Below, one piece after another: positions 35,027-44,680 of a stretch of DNA of 64,000 nucleotides (positions are counted from its first letter, which is position 1; the number at the start of each line of letters is the position of its first letter). The translations under genes were made by a program, and so were the position numbers. Source of the DNA: JAFDXJ01 sp038257845 (GTDB taxonomy: Bacteria > Bacteroidota > Bacteroidia > Chitinophagales > Chitinophagaceae); assembly GCA_038257845.1 (NCBI GenBank), contig JBBSQL010000010.1, forward strand, positions 16,398-80,397, read 5' to 3'. The notes under the pieces were generated by a model. It saw nothing but the letters and a program-made list of their open reading frames with translations. It ran no database searches and was not told the DNA's origin.

Positions 35027-37402
35027 ATGTTTAAAAATTATTTCAAAACAGCCTGGCGGAATTTGATGAAGAATAAAGTTTTTTCATTCATTAATATTTT
35101 TGGATTAACAATTGGGATTACAGTTTGTATGATGATCTTTCTTTTCATCATGAATGAATTCAGCGTTGATAATTTTCATACAAATGGGAAAAATATTTAC
35201 CGCGTGATGCGCAGCTTCAGTGCAACCAATGAAGCGGTTCCATATTTATCAGGTCCTTACGCACCGGCAATGCACAACGATTTTCCGGCTGATATAAAAG
35301 AGGCAGTTCGTGTAATGCCCTCAAATGATTTGTTTGTAGTGGGCAATACTTCCTTCAATGAAAAGAAAGTATATATCACTGATTCTGGATTCTTCAGCCT
35401 ATTTTCATTTCCATTATTAAGAGGGAATGCGGCAACCGTTTTAAAAGATCCGAATAGTGTTGTACTTACTGAGACAAGTGCTAAAAAATATTTTGGCTCC
35501 ATTGATAATGCCATGGGAAAAGTGATGGACATGGATAAAAAGTATCATTTAAAAGTGACAGGTATTGCCAAAGATGTTCCATCAAATTCACACCTGGATT
35601 TTGATATTGTCGTACCGATAGAAAATTTTACACACAGTACTGGTTTTAATGGCTGGATGAATAACCGTTTATTCGTGTACGTTTTATTAAATGAACATAC
35701 AAATGTTGTCCAACTCGAAAAGAAGTTTGTACCCTTCATGACAAAATATTTGGGTGATGATATGAAACAAAATGGCGCTACTTTTTCTTTGTCACTAACA
35801 CCTTTGAAGGATATTTATTTTGAACCGGCTTCATCTTTTGATAATGTGAAACATGGTGATAAAACTGTGGTATATATTTTTCTTTCAATTGCCATATTAA
35901 TATTGCTTATAGCATGTATCAATTTCATGAATCTTTCAACTATTCGGGCAGTTGAACGTTCTAAAGAAGTTGGTTTGCGAAAAGTTTTAGGCGCATTGCG
36001 CAATAACCTGGTTTGGCAATTTATTGGCGAGTCTATTTTATTAACTACTATTTCCTGCATTTTATCTATTGGGTTATTATTATTATGTATGCCCTGGTAT
36101 AATCAAATACTTGGTTACTCTTTAACAGTTTCCTGGAATACTTTACCAATATATTTTTTCCTTATTGGTGTAATAATTATTGTCGGGTTTTTAGCCGGCA
36201 GTTACCCGGCATTTTTTCTTTCAGCATTCTCGCCGATACAGGCATTAAAAGGGAAATTAAGGCTGGGTAAAGGCGGTTCCACATTCAGGCAGGCATTGGT
36301 TGTCGTGCAGTTTACAATAACTGTTTTTTTAATTGTAAGCACAATTATTATTGTCAATCAAATGAGTTATGTGAAGAATAAAAAATTAGGTTATAATAAG
36401 GAGCAAACTATTGTGGTGCGTGATGATAATAATGATTTTGATCAGAATAAATATGTTTTCAAAAATCAATTGCAAAACAACAATAGTATTGCATCCGTGT
36501 CTTTAATGTCCGGTGAGCCTGGTGGTTTTTTTGATGATTTTAATTTTGATGTGGAAGGTCAAAATGAAGTTTGGAAAGCCAGGACAGAGTTCGCTGATTT
36601 TGAATATGTAAAAACTTTGGGTTTAAAAATAATTGCCGGCAGAGATTTTTCACCGCAGTTTCATACCGATACGACAGAGGCTGCTATTATTAACAGGACT
36701 GCTGCTGCGAAACTTGGCTGGACTCCGCAACAAGCTATTGGAAAATGGATACAAAATAAATTCCAGGATGATAACAAACGCAGAATAATTGGCGTAGTGG
36801 AAGATTTTAATTTTTTATCACTCAAAGAAAATATGGATGCATTAGTGATCGCGCCAAATGAAGACTGGCGTGTAGCGTTGATAAAATTGAAACCCGGTAA
36901 TGTACAGGCAGGAATTGCCGCTATAAAAGTTGCATATAATAAAGTTGCTCCTGCTTATCCATTTGAATATAGTTTTTTAGATCAGCAATTTGATGAACTG
37001 TATAAGAACGATTTACGGCAGCAAACAATACTAACCGTGTTTGCTTGTTTAGCCATCTTTGTTGCTTGTCTTGGTTTGTTTGGCCTGGCATCATTCACTG
37101 CAACAAAACGTTTCAAGGAAATTGGAATTAGAAAAGTTTTGGGCTCATCTGTGAAGGGCATTGTGGTTTTGTTATCAAAAGATTTGTTGAAGCCTGTTTT
37201 AATTGCAACTTGTATTGCACTGCCGGTTGGATATTATGCAATGAATAAATGGTTACAAAATTTTGCTTATAAAACAACCATCCACTGGTGGATTTTTTTA
37301 CTGGCAGCATTCATCACTTTTGGAATCGCATTTTTAACGGTAAGTATTAAAGCTATAAAAGCAGCCATGTCAAACCCGGCGGAGAGTTTGAAAACTGAAT
37401 GA
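35027..37402 (+). CDS. ABC permease P1: duplicated FtsX/MacB_PCD permease
   Basis: A 791-residue inner-membrane permease built from two MacB-like halves. Half 1 has TM1 (about 19-43), a periplasmic MacB_PCD domain (about 45-270) and an FtsX domain with helices near 281-303, 329-353 and 368-395. Half 2 has a helix at about 421-445, a second PCD, and FtsX helices near 667-690, 718-740 and 753-775. The cytoplasmic coupling motif occurs twice (KEVGLRKVLGA, KEIGIRKVLGS). One chain may thus replace the MacB dimer and pair with an ATPase dimer. It is the first of eleven paralogues; the next starts 25 bp on. C terminus NPAESLKTE. Confidence 0.92.
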   Translation: MFKNYFKTAWRNLMKNKVFSFINIFGLTIGITVCMMIFLFIMNEFSVDNFHTNGKNIYRVMRSFSATNEAVPYLSGPYAPAMHNDFPADIKEAVRVMPSNDLFVVGNTSFNEKKVYITDSGFFSLFSFPLLRGNAATVLKDPNSVVLTETSAKKYFGSIDNAMGKVMDMDKKYHLKVTGIAKDVPSNSHLDFDIVVPIENFTHSTGFNGWMNNRLFVYVLLNEHTNVVQLEKKFVPFMTKYLGDDMKQNGATFSLSLTPLKDIYFEPASSFDNVKHGDKTVVYIFLSIAILILLIACINFMNLSTIRAVERSKEVGLRKVLGALRNNLVWQFIGESILLTTISCILSIGLLLLCMPWYNQILGYSLTVSWNTLPIYFFLIGVIIIVGFLAGSYPAFFLSAFSPIQALKGKLRLGKGGSTFRQALVVVQFTITVFLIVSTIIIVNQMSYVKNKKLGYNKEQTIVVRDDNNDFDQNKYVFKNQLQNNNSIASVSLMSGEPGGFFDDFNFDVEGQNEVWKARTEFADFEYVKTLGLKIIAGRDFSPQFHTDTTEAAIINRTAAAKLGWTPQQAIGKWIQNKFQDDNKRRIIGVVEDFNFLSLKENMDALVIAPNEDWRVALIKLKPGNVQAGIAAIKVAYNKVAPAYPFEYSFLDQQFDELYKNDLRQQTILTVFACLAIFVACLGLFGLASFTATKRFKEIGIRKVLGSSVKGIVVLLSKDLLKPVLIATCIALPVGYYAMNKWLQNFAYKTTIHWWIFLLAAFITFGIAFLTVSIKAIKAAMSNPAESLKTE

Positions 37403-37427
37403 CATCAACATATAAAAGCCTGAAAAT

Positions 37428-39851
37428 ATGTTTAAAAATTATTTCAAAACCGCATGGAGAAATTTAATGAAGTACAAGCTGTACTCCTTTTTAAATATTG
37501 CCGGGCTTACCATTGGTATTTTATGTTCCTGTTTAATTTTTTTGTATGTAACAAATGAACTGAGTTACGATAATTACAACCCGCTTGCAAGCCGCACATA
37601 CCGCATAAATTTTTTTGGGAAATTGGGTGAACGTGCTGTAAACTCTGCCCAAACACCTGCGCCTGCAGGACCACTTTTCAAAACCGAAATGCCGCAGGTT
37701 GAAGAAATGTGCAGGTTGAAATCGAATGGTCGCTCCATTGTGAAATATGAAAACAATTCATATAACGAAAGCAACGTGTTATTTGCTGACAGCAGTTTGT
37801 TCCGTGTGTTTAATTTTCCTTTACTGCAGGGCAATGCAGCCAACGCTTTAACGGAACCCAACTCGGCGGTGATGAGTGTAACGATGGCGAAAAAATATTT
37901 TGGAAACAATGATGCTATTGGCCGTTCCATAAAACTGGATAATGATAAGTTGTACAAAGTAACTGCGGTAATGAAAGATATTCCGGCCAACACACATTTT
38001 AAATCCGATATGTTTTTATCTATGTCTTCATTGGAAGACAGCCGTGAAGATAATTGGGGAAGTGCCAACTATTCTACTTATATCGTTTTAAAACCGGGAG
38101 CAAATATTGAACAATTGTCAAAAACGATTACGCAAAGTTTTATAAAACATTTTTCTGCTGTACTTAAACAATATTTGAATACCACATGGGAAGAATTTAC
38201 AAAGAGCGGCAACTATGCAAGGCTTGAATTATTTCCGCTGCAGAAAATTCATTTGTATTCACAGATAGAAGATGAACTTGACGTAAACGGTGATATAAAA
38301 TACGTGTATATTTTTTCTATAGTTGGTATACTTATATTAGCCCTGGCCTGTATCAATTTTATAAACCTCACTACAGCACGAGCATCAAAGCGGGGCAAAG
38401 AAGTGGGCATTCGCAAAGTGGCCGGTGCCACGCGCTCCGGGCTTGCCAAACAATTTTTGGGTGAATGTTTTTTCATCAGCATACTGTCCTGGATTTTAGC
38501 TTTGGCGCTTGCATGGTTGTTGCTTCCATTATTCAACCAGTTATCGGGTAAACAGTTTTCAACTGGTGACATTTTTTCTTTTCAGTTTCTTCCTGTGTCT
38601 TTCTTAATTACAATTGTTACTGGTTTTCTTGCGGGATTATACCCCGCATTATTTCTTTCATCATTCACGCCTGTAAAAGTTTTAAAAGGTGCAAAAGAAA
38701 CTTCGCACAGCAAAAGTTTATTAAGAAATGGTTTGGTTGTGTTTCAATTTTTTATCACTACTGTTTTGCTTATTTCCGCATTTGTGGTGTACCAGCAATT
38801 GGAATATATCCGCAATAAAAATATTGGCTTTAATAAAGAACAGGTGCTTGTAGTGAATGATGCTTATTTACTCAATAATAATGTACAGGCTTTTAAACAG
38901 CGGCTGCTGCAATTCCCTGCGGTAACGAATGTTTCAGTAGCCAATAGTCTTGCTATAAGTAAAGAAGTTAACACTACTTCTATCATAAAAGGAAGAAACC
39001 TATCAACAGAAAATACCATACTGATAAATAATATCTGGACAGATGCTGACTTTGTAAAAACAATGGGTATCACTATTGTGCAGGGCCGGGATGTTTCAAA
39101 TACAAATGTGAGCGACAGCAGCGCTGTTTTAATAAACGAACAATTGGCCAAATCATTTGGCTATCCTTCAAAGCCAGTAATTGGCCAGGAGATTGGTATG
39201 CCGGAGGATGAAGGCAAATTAACAATGTACAATATTGTAGGTGTAATGAAGGATTTCAACTACGGAAGTTTGCATAGTAAAATTGGCCCGCTGGTTATAT
39301 TTCCTAATGGTTATCCCAACTACATTAATATAAAATGCAAAACTACACATATCGCTTCACTGTTAAGTTCGCTGCAAACTACATGGAAAGAAATGGCGCC
39401 GGATCAGCCGTTCTCCTATTATTTTTTAGATGAAAAATTTGCGCAGCTATATGAAACAGAAAACCGCATTGGAAAAATTACCGGCGTGTTTACAGTTATT
39501 GCTATCATCATTGCATGTATGGGTTTACTTGGCCTGGTAACCTTTATGGCTGAACAACGGCGCAAAGAAATCGGCATAAGAAAAGTTTTGGGTGCAGGCA
39601 TATTTACCATCACAAGTTTAATGGCAAAAGATTTTATAAAACTCGTACTCATTTCTGTAGTGATTGCATTTCCTGTAGCATGGTTTGGCATGAGCAAATG
39701 GCTCAACGATTTTGCCTACCGTATAGAAATGGAGTGGTGGATGTTTGCCCTCATTGCTTTGGCTGCATTAGTAATTGCATTGCTGACAGTAAGTTTCCAG
39801 GCAATAAAAGCAGCCATAGCAAACCCGGTGGAAAGTTTGAAAACTGAATGA
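37428..39851 (+). CDS. ABC permease P2: duplicated FtsX/MacB_PCD permease
   Basis: An 807-residue paralogue of P1 with the same layout: TM1 near 19-41, PCD1, FtsX helices from about 290, the mid-chain helix near 430-450, PCD2 and FtsX helices from about 683. The coupling motifs are KEVGIRKVAGA and KEIGIRKVLGA, and the C terminus is NPVESLKTE as in P1. N-terminal sequence MFKNYFKTAWRNLM matches P1 exactly, which suggests recent duplication or conversion at the ends while the periplasmic domains diverged. It is separated from its neighbours by 25 and 26 bp, so it is probably co-transcribed. Confidence 0.92.
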   Translation: MFKNYFKTAWRNLMKYKLYSFLNIAGLTIGILCSCLIFLYVTNELSYDNYNPLASRTYRINFFGKLGERAVNSAQTPAPAGPLFKTEMPQVEEMCRLKSNGRSIVKYENNSYNESNVLFADSSLFRVFNFPLLQGNAANALTEPNSAVMSVTMAKKYFGNNDAIGRSIKLDNDKLYKVTAVMKDIPANTHFKSDMFLSMSSLEDSREDNWGSANYSTYIVLKPGANIEQLSKTITQSFIKHFSAVLKQYLNTTWEEFTKSGNYARLELFPLQKIHLYSQIEDELDVNGDIKYVYIFSIVGILILALACINFINLTTARASKRGKEVGIRKVAGATRSGLAKQFLGECFFISILSWILALALAWLLLPLFNQLSGKQFSTGDIFSFQFLPVSFLITIVTGFLAGLYPALFLSSFTPVKVLKGAKETSHSKSLLRNGLVVFQFFITTVLLISAFVVYQQLEYIRNKNIGFNKEQVLVVNDAYLLNNNVQAFKQRLLQFPAVTNVSVANSLAISKEVNTTSIIKGRNLSTENTILINNIWTDADFVKTMGITIVQGRDVSNTNVSDSSAVLINEQLAKSFGYPSKPVIGQEIGMPEDEGKLTMYNIVGVMKDFNYGSLHSKIGPLVIFPNGYPNYINIKCKTTHIASLLSSLQTTWKEMAPDQPFSYYFLDEKFAQLYETENRIGKITGVFTVIAIIIACMGLLGLVTFMAEQRRKEIGIRKVLGAGIFTITSLMAKDFIKLVLISVVIAFPVAWFGMSKWLNDFAYRIEMEWWMFALIALAALVIALLTVSFQAIKAAIANPVESLKTE

Positions 39852-39877
39852 TTTGTTTATAAAAACGTTCTAATAAT

Positions 39878-42247
39878 ATGTTTAAAAATTATTTTAAAAC
39901 CGCCTGGCGAAATTTATACAAGAATAAATTTTATACCATTATCAATATCGGTGGCCTTACCATCGGTTTGGCTATCGGTATATTAATATTATTATGGGTA
40001 CAGGATGAATATAGTTTTGACACCTTTCATAGCCAGGAGAAAAATATTTACCGCGTTGAAAATATGGTGGGCACTGGCAGCAGCCGCCAACTCTGGCAAC
40101 AAACGGCTTCTGCAATTGGCGTAATGGCAAAGAAAAATATCCCCGGGGTTGAAGATGAAGTGCGCATGTCTTATAATGGTAATTATGGTTTGTATAAATA
40201 TGGCAATAAGACTTTCACCGGCCAACGTACATTTTATACTGATCCCTCATTGTTTTCAGTATTTGATTTTAAATTAATAGAAGGCAATGTAATCAAACCT
40301 TTTCCCAATTATAATTCCATTGTCATTACGCAGTCCATTGCAAAAAAATATTTTGGAAATGCCGATGCAATTGGTAAAATAATTTCTGCTGATAATAAAA
40401 TGAACCTTCAGGTAACCGGCGTAGTAAATGATTTTCCAAAAAATTCTTCCATCCAGGCGGATATGCTTTTTTCGATGGATTTATTATCAAAAAATATGTA
40501 TGAAGGAAATACAGAAGGGAAAAATTTGAGCAATGATTTTATTCAATATAGTTATACCACATTTTTATTAATTAAACCCGGCACTTCATTAAAAGAGCTG
40601 CCTGCAAAGCTAAGACAGTTGCATCTTTCCGTAAAATCTGATGACACAGATGTGGGTTATTTATTACAACCACTTTCGGAAATGCATTTGCAAAATGCGG
40701 ATGGAAGTGATAATGGATTATCAAGTGTACACACTTTTATCATCATTGCATTATTGATATTATTAATTGCTTGTATTAATTATGTAAACCTTTCTACATC
40801 TCGTTCCATGTTGCGTGCAAAAGAAGTAAGCCTGCGTAAAATAGTTGGTGCTGCTAAATTCCAGTTGTTTATGCAATTTATGATTGAAACATTTGTGCTT
40901 TTTGTAGTTGCTGCTCTACTTGCTTTGATACTCTCTTATTTTTTAATGCCTTTTTTCAACCAGGTTTCAGGAAAAGAACTCGATATAAATTTATCGGATT
41001 ATCATATTTGGGAAGTGATCGGTTTTAGTATAATCGGTACTTTAATTATTTCAAGCATTTATCCCGCTATATTATTGTCTTCTTTCGAACCTTTAAAAGC
41101 ATTAAAAGGAAAGATATCTACGAGCATTAGTGATGTTGCTTTTAGAAAAGTATTGGTGATCATTCAATTTGCAGTTTCAGTAATCCTGATCACCGGAACA
41201 ATTGTTATCGGTAATCAATTGTCTTATGTCCGATCAATGCAATTGGGCTATAATAAAGACCATGTATTATCTTTTCCAATGATCAATATGGCACATCACC
41301 TGGATGCTGTAAAATCTGAATTAAAAAATCAACCCGGCATTTCGAATGTAACTTATGCCTCCGTTAATATTGTTAATTATGGCGGCCAAACAGGAGATAA
41401 TTCATGGGATGGAAAAATGCCCGGTGAAACATTAATGCTTAGCCCGATGGGTGTTGATAAAGATTTCGTGTCTTTTTTCAAAATGCAAATGGCACAGGGT
41501 AAATTTTTCACAGGTTCTAAAGCTGATTCTGCCTATTTTGTTCTGAATGAAACCGCTGTGAAAGCTGCGCGATTAACAAACCCTATTGGTAAAAAATTTA
41601 CGCTTCATGGCACAACAGGAACCATTATTGGTGTTGCAAAAGATTTTCATTTTACTTCTTTGCGGGAAAAAATTCAACCGGCAATTTTTTACTCACCCCG
41701 GGAAAATATTTATGGAAGAATATATATAAAAACCACTGGTGCAGATGCACCAAAAGCAATTGCTGCTGTAGAAAGCGAATGGAAAAATTACAATTCGGGC
41801 TACCCGTTTGATTATACATTTCTTGATGACGATTACAATAATCTGTATAAAACAGAACAGAGAACCGGACTGTTGTTCAACATTTTTGCTGGCATTGCAA
41901 TTTTCATTTCATGTCTTGGTTTATTTGGACTCGCCACTTATACGGCACAGGTACGCATCAGAGAAATTGGTGTTCGTAAAGTGCTTGGCGCAAGTGTGTA
42001 TGGCATCATCAAATTGCTGGCAAGTGATTTCATAAAACTTGTTGTAGCAGCAATCATCATTGCTGTTCCTGTTTCCTGGTATATCATGAATAAATGGCTG
42101 GAAAATTTTGCTTATAAAACAAATATTTCCTGGACAGTATTTGCAATAGCAGGGTTCCTGGCAGTTTGTATTGCATTATTTACGATCAGTTTCCAGGCAA
42201 TAAAAGCAGCATTGGCAAACCCGGTAAAAAGTTTAAGAACAGAATAA
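39878..42247 (+). CDS. ABC permease P3: duplicated FtsX/MacB_PCD permease
   Basis: A 789-residue paralogue, the shortest of the set. TM1 lies near 20-42, FtsX1 helices from about 284, the mid-chain helix near 424-446 (VLVIIQFAVSVILITG), and FtsX2 from about 664. Coupling motifs are KEVSLRKIVGA and REIGVRKVLGA; the C terminus NPVKSLRTE is intermediate between P1/P2 and the later genes. PCD1 is slightly shorter than in P2. The stop is only 11 bp before the P4 start, which supports translational coupling. Substrate unknown. Confidence 0.92.
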   Translation: MFKNYFKTAWRNLYKNKFYTIINIGGLTIGLAIGILILLWVQDEYSFDTFHSQEKNIYRVENMVGTGSSRQLWQQTASAIGVMAKKNIPGVEDEVRMSYNGNYGLYKYGNKTFTGQRTFYTDPSLFSVFDFKLIEGNVIKPFPNYNSIVITQSIAKKYFGNADAIGKIISADNKMNLQVTGVVNDFPKNSSIQADMLFSMDLLSKNMYEGNTEGKNLSNDFIQYSYTTFLLIKPGTSLKELPAKLRQLHLSVKSDDTDVGYLLQPLSEMHLQNADGSDNGLSSVHTFIIIALLILLIACINYVNLSTSRSMLRAKEVSLRKIVGAAKFQLFMQFMIETFVLFVVAALLALILSYFLMPFFNQVSGKELDINLSDYHIWEVIGFSIIGTLIISSIYPAILLSSFEPLKALKGKISTSISDVAFRKVLVIIQFAVSVILITGTIVIGNQLSYVRSMQLGYNKDHVLSFPMINMAHHLDAVKSELKNQPGISNVTYASVNIVNYGGQTGDNSWDGKMPGETLMLSPMGVDKDFVSFFKMQMAQGKFFTGSKADSAYFVLNETAVKAARLTNPIGKKFTLHGTTGTIIGVAKDFHFTSLREKIQPAIFYSPRENIYGRIYIKTTGADAPKAIAAVESEWKNYNSGYPFDYTFLDDDYNNLYKTEQRTGLLFNIFAGIAIFISCLGLFGLATYTAQVRIREIGVRKVLGASVYGIIKLLASDFIKLVVAAIIIAVPVSWYIMNKWLENFAYKTNISWTVFAIAGFLAVCIALFTISFQAIKAALANPVKSLRTE

Positions 42248-42258
42248 AACATAAAGCC

Positions 42259-44670
42259 ATGATAAAAAACTATTTTAAAACCGCCTGGCGAAATTTGATA
42301 AAGAACAAAACTTTTTCAGCCATCAATATTTTTGGCCTGGCCATTGGTATCGCTGCGTTTTTATTAATTATGAACTACCTGCGTTTTGAATATAGTTATG
42401 ATGATATGCAGGTTAATAAAACCAGGATATTCCGTGTGCCGATGAAAGTTGCAGAAAAGGATGGCAAGGTTCAAACTTTTGCATTTACTTATCCTGCTGT
42501 TGCCCCGGCTATGAAAAAAGATTTCCCGGAAGTGGAAGAAGCCGTCCGTTTCCGCAGGCGCGGAGGAATTGTAAAATATGGCGACACGAAAGTGGTGGAG
42601 AATGGAAGTATATATTTTGCTGATCCTTCAGTTTTTAAAGTGTTCACTTTTAATTTTTTAAAAGGCAATCCCAAAACGGCATTTACGGAATTGAATGATG
42701 TGGTCATAACTGCGTCAACAGCAAAAAAATATTTTGGCAATGCAGACCCGATGGGAAAAGCACTTAATTATAATAATGAAGATTATATTGTAAAAGCTGT
42801 GATTGAAGATATTCCTGCCAATGCTCAACTGCAATTCAATATCCTAATGAATTATAATAAGTATATACAGCAAACAGAAGGCAGGGCAGAAACAAGCTGG
42901 GGTTGGTCAGATTTTTATACCTATATATTATTAAAACCAGGAGCTGATGTAAATGCCTTACAGGCCAAGATGCCTGCCTTTGCACAACGCTATATGGGTG
43001 ATGATATGAAAGAAAAAGGCTACCTGCAAACATTCGACCTGCAACCGATAAAAGATATTCATTTGCGCTCTGATTATGATTATGAACTTACAGGGAATGG
43101 CAACCTTGGTTATCTAAAATATCTCGGCTTTGCAGCCCTGTTTATTTTATTTATTGCCTGGATAAATTATATAAATCTTTCAACAGCCCGATCACTCGAC
43201 CGCTCAAAAGAAGTGGGTGTAAGAAAAGTTATTGGTGCAGGAAGATATCAACTGATCATCCAGTTCCTTACAGAATCTTTACTGATAAATATTATCGGCA
43301 TTTTGCTCGGTATTCTTATATTCCTATTAAGCCTGAATTGGTTTGCCGGCTTAATAGATATGGATATCAATTACCTAAAAGTTACGGATTGGAAGTTCTG
43401 GCTATTTGCAGTGGCGATATTCCTGGGAGGCACATTTGCTGCAGCATTTTATCCGGCATTTATTTTATCATCCTTTCAACCACTTCATACTTTAAAATCT
43501 GCAACCGGCATAAGTAAGGGAAAAAATCTGTTGCGAAAATCACTGGTGGTGCTACAGTTCACCGCCGCTATTATTCTGATATCAGGAGCCATTGGGTTTT
43601 ACCGCCAGTTGCATTTTATGCAGCAACAGGACCTGGGTATAAATATTCAACAAACACTGATACTTACCCAAACAGCTAACCTGGATAGTTCCAATATTCC
43701 ATCCTTCACTGCATTTGTAAATGATATGGAAGCGAACCCTGCTATCAGTTCTGTTACTGCATCTACATCCGTTCCCGGAGCAGAAGTAGGTGGGTCGGCA
43801 GATTTTAATGTAAAGGGCTCTCCATTGGGAAAAAGATGCCGGTTGCTTGGGGTAGATAATAAATTCATTCCTGCTTATGAACTAACCATGGTTGCGGGCA
43901 GAAGTTTTTCGAATGACAAACCCAATACCGATACTGCAGAAATTTTAAATGTAATACTGAATGAAACCGGTGCAAAGGTTTTAGGATTTAATGATCCTGC
44001 TAAAATGGTAGGACAGGAAATCGAAGGCTCGGATTATCATTGTAAAGTAATTGGCATTGTAAAAGATTATCACCAGGAATCACTTCAAAATAGTTATGAC
44101 CCGATTGTGTTTTACCCCGAGGAAGAAAGATTTTTTGGATATTTCTCTCTTAAAATAAATACAGCTAACCTGCCGGCCTTAATGGATTTTGTGAAACAAA
44201 AATGGACCACATATTTTCCTCAAAGCCCCTATCAATTCTCATTTCTTGATGAGCGGTTTAGCAACCAGTATAAAGGTGATAAATTATTTTCAACAGTGCT
44301 TTGGTTGTTTACGGTGATTGCCATTATTGTAGCCTGCCTTGGCTTATTTGGCCTTTCATTATATACTGTTTCAAAGCGTATGAAAGAAATAAGTATTCGA
44401 AAAGTATTGGGGGCAACGGTTACACAGATAGCCGGTATGATTGCAAAGGATTATGTGAAGCTCGTTTTAATCGCCGGCGTAATTGCCCTGCCTGTTGGAT
44501 ATTTATTATTGAATAACTGGCTGCAGAAATATGCCTTTCATATTTCAATTGATCTTTGGTTTTTCCTGTTACCGATTTTGATGATTGTGTTGATCGCATT
44601 GATCACAGTAGTTTACCAATCGGTAAGAGCAGCAATTTCTAACCCGGCAAAATCATTGAGAGCTGAATAA
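42259..44670 (+). CDS. ABC permease P4: duplicated FtsX/MacB_PCD permease
   Basis: A paralogue of 803 residues from the ATG at 42259 (MIKNYFKTAWRNL). An in-frame ATG at 42166 would overlap P3 by 82 bp and add 31 residues not found in other members, so it is rejected. FtsX1 helices start near 285 and FtsX2 near 677. Coupling motifs are KEVGVRKVIGA and KEISIRKVLGA. Here and in P7 the first FtsX helix ends FIAWINYINLSTARS or similar, with Trp where others have CINF. C terminus NPAKSLRAE. It is 10 bp from P5. Confidence 0.92.
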   Translation: MIKNYFKTAWRNLIKNKTFSAINIFGLAIGIAAFLLIMNYLRFEYSYDDMQVNKTRIFRVPMKVAEKDGKVQTFAFTYPAVAPAMKKDFPEVEEAVRFRRRGGIVKYGDTKVVENGSIYFADPSVFKVFTFNFLKGNPKTAFTELNDVVITASTAKKYFGNADPMGKALNYNNEDYIVKAVIEDIPANAQLQFNILMNYNKYIQQTEGRAETSWGWSDFYTYILLKPGADVNALQAKMPAFAQRYMGDDMKEKGYLQTFDLQPIKDIHLRSDYDYELTGNGNLGYLKYLGFAALFILFIAWINYINLSTARSLDRSKEVGVRKVIGAGRYQLIIQFLTESLLINIIGILLGILIFLLSLNWFAGLIDMDINYLKVTDWKFWLFAVAIFLGGTFAAAFYPAFILSSFQPLHTLKSATGISKGKNLLRKSLVVLQFTAAIILISGAIGFYRQLHFMQQQDLGINIQQTLILTQTANLDSSNIPSFTAFVNDMEANPAISSVTASTSVPGAEVGGSADFNVKGSPLGKRCRLLGVDNKFIPAYELTMVAGRSFSNDKPNTDTAEILNVILNETGAKVLGFNDPAKMVGQEIEGSDYHCKVIGIVKDYHQESLQNSYDPIVFYPEEERFFGYFSLKINTANLPALMDFVKQKWTTYFPQSPYQFSFLDERFSNQYKGDKLFSTVLWLFTVIAIIVACLGLFGLSLYTVSKRMKEISIRKVLGATVTQIAGMIAKDYVKLVLIAGVIALPVGYLLLNNWLQKYAFHISIDLWFFLLPILMIVLIALITVVYQSVRAAISNPAKSLRAE

Positions 44671-44680
44671 AAATAATGCT

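Noticed and set aside
42166..42258. Upstream start for permease P4
   Set aside because: It would overlap P3 by 82 bp and add residues absent from all other paralogues; the ATG at 42259 aligns with the family.
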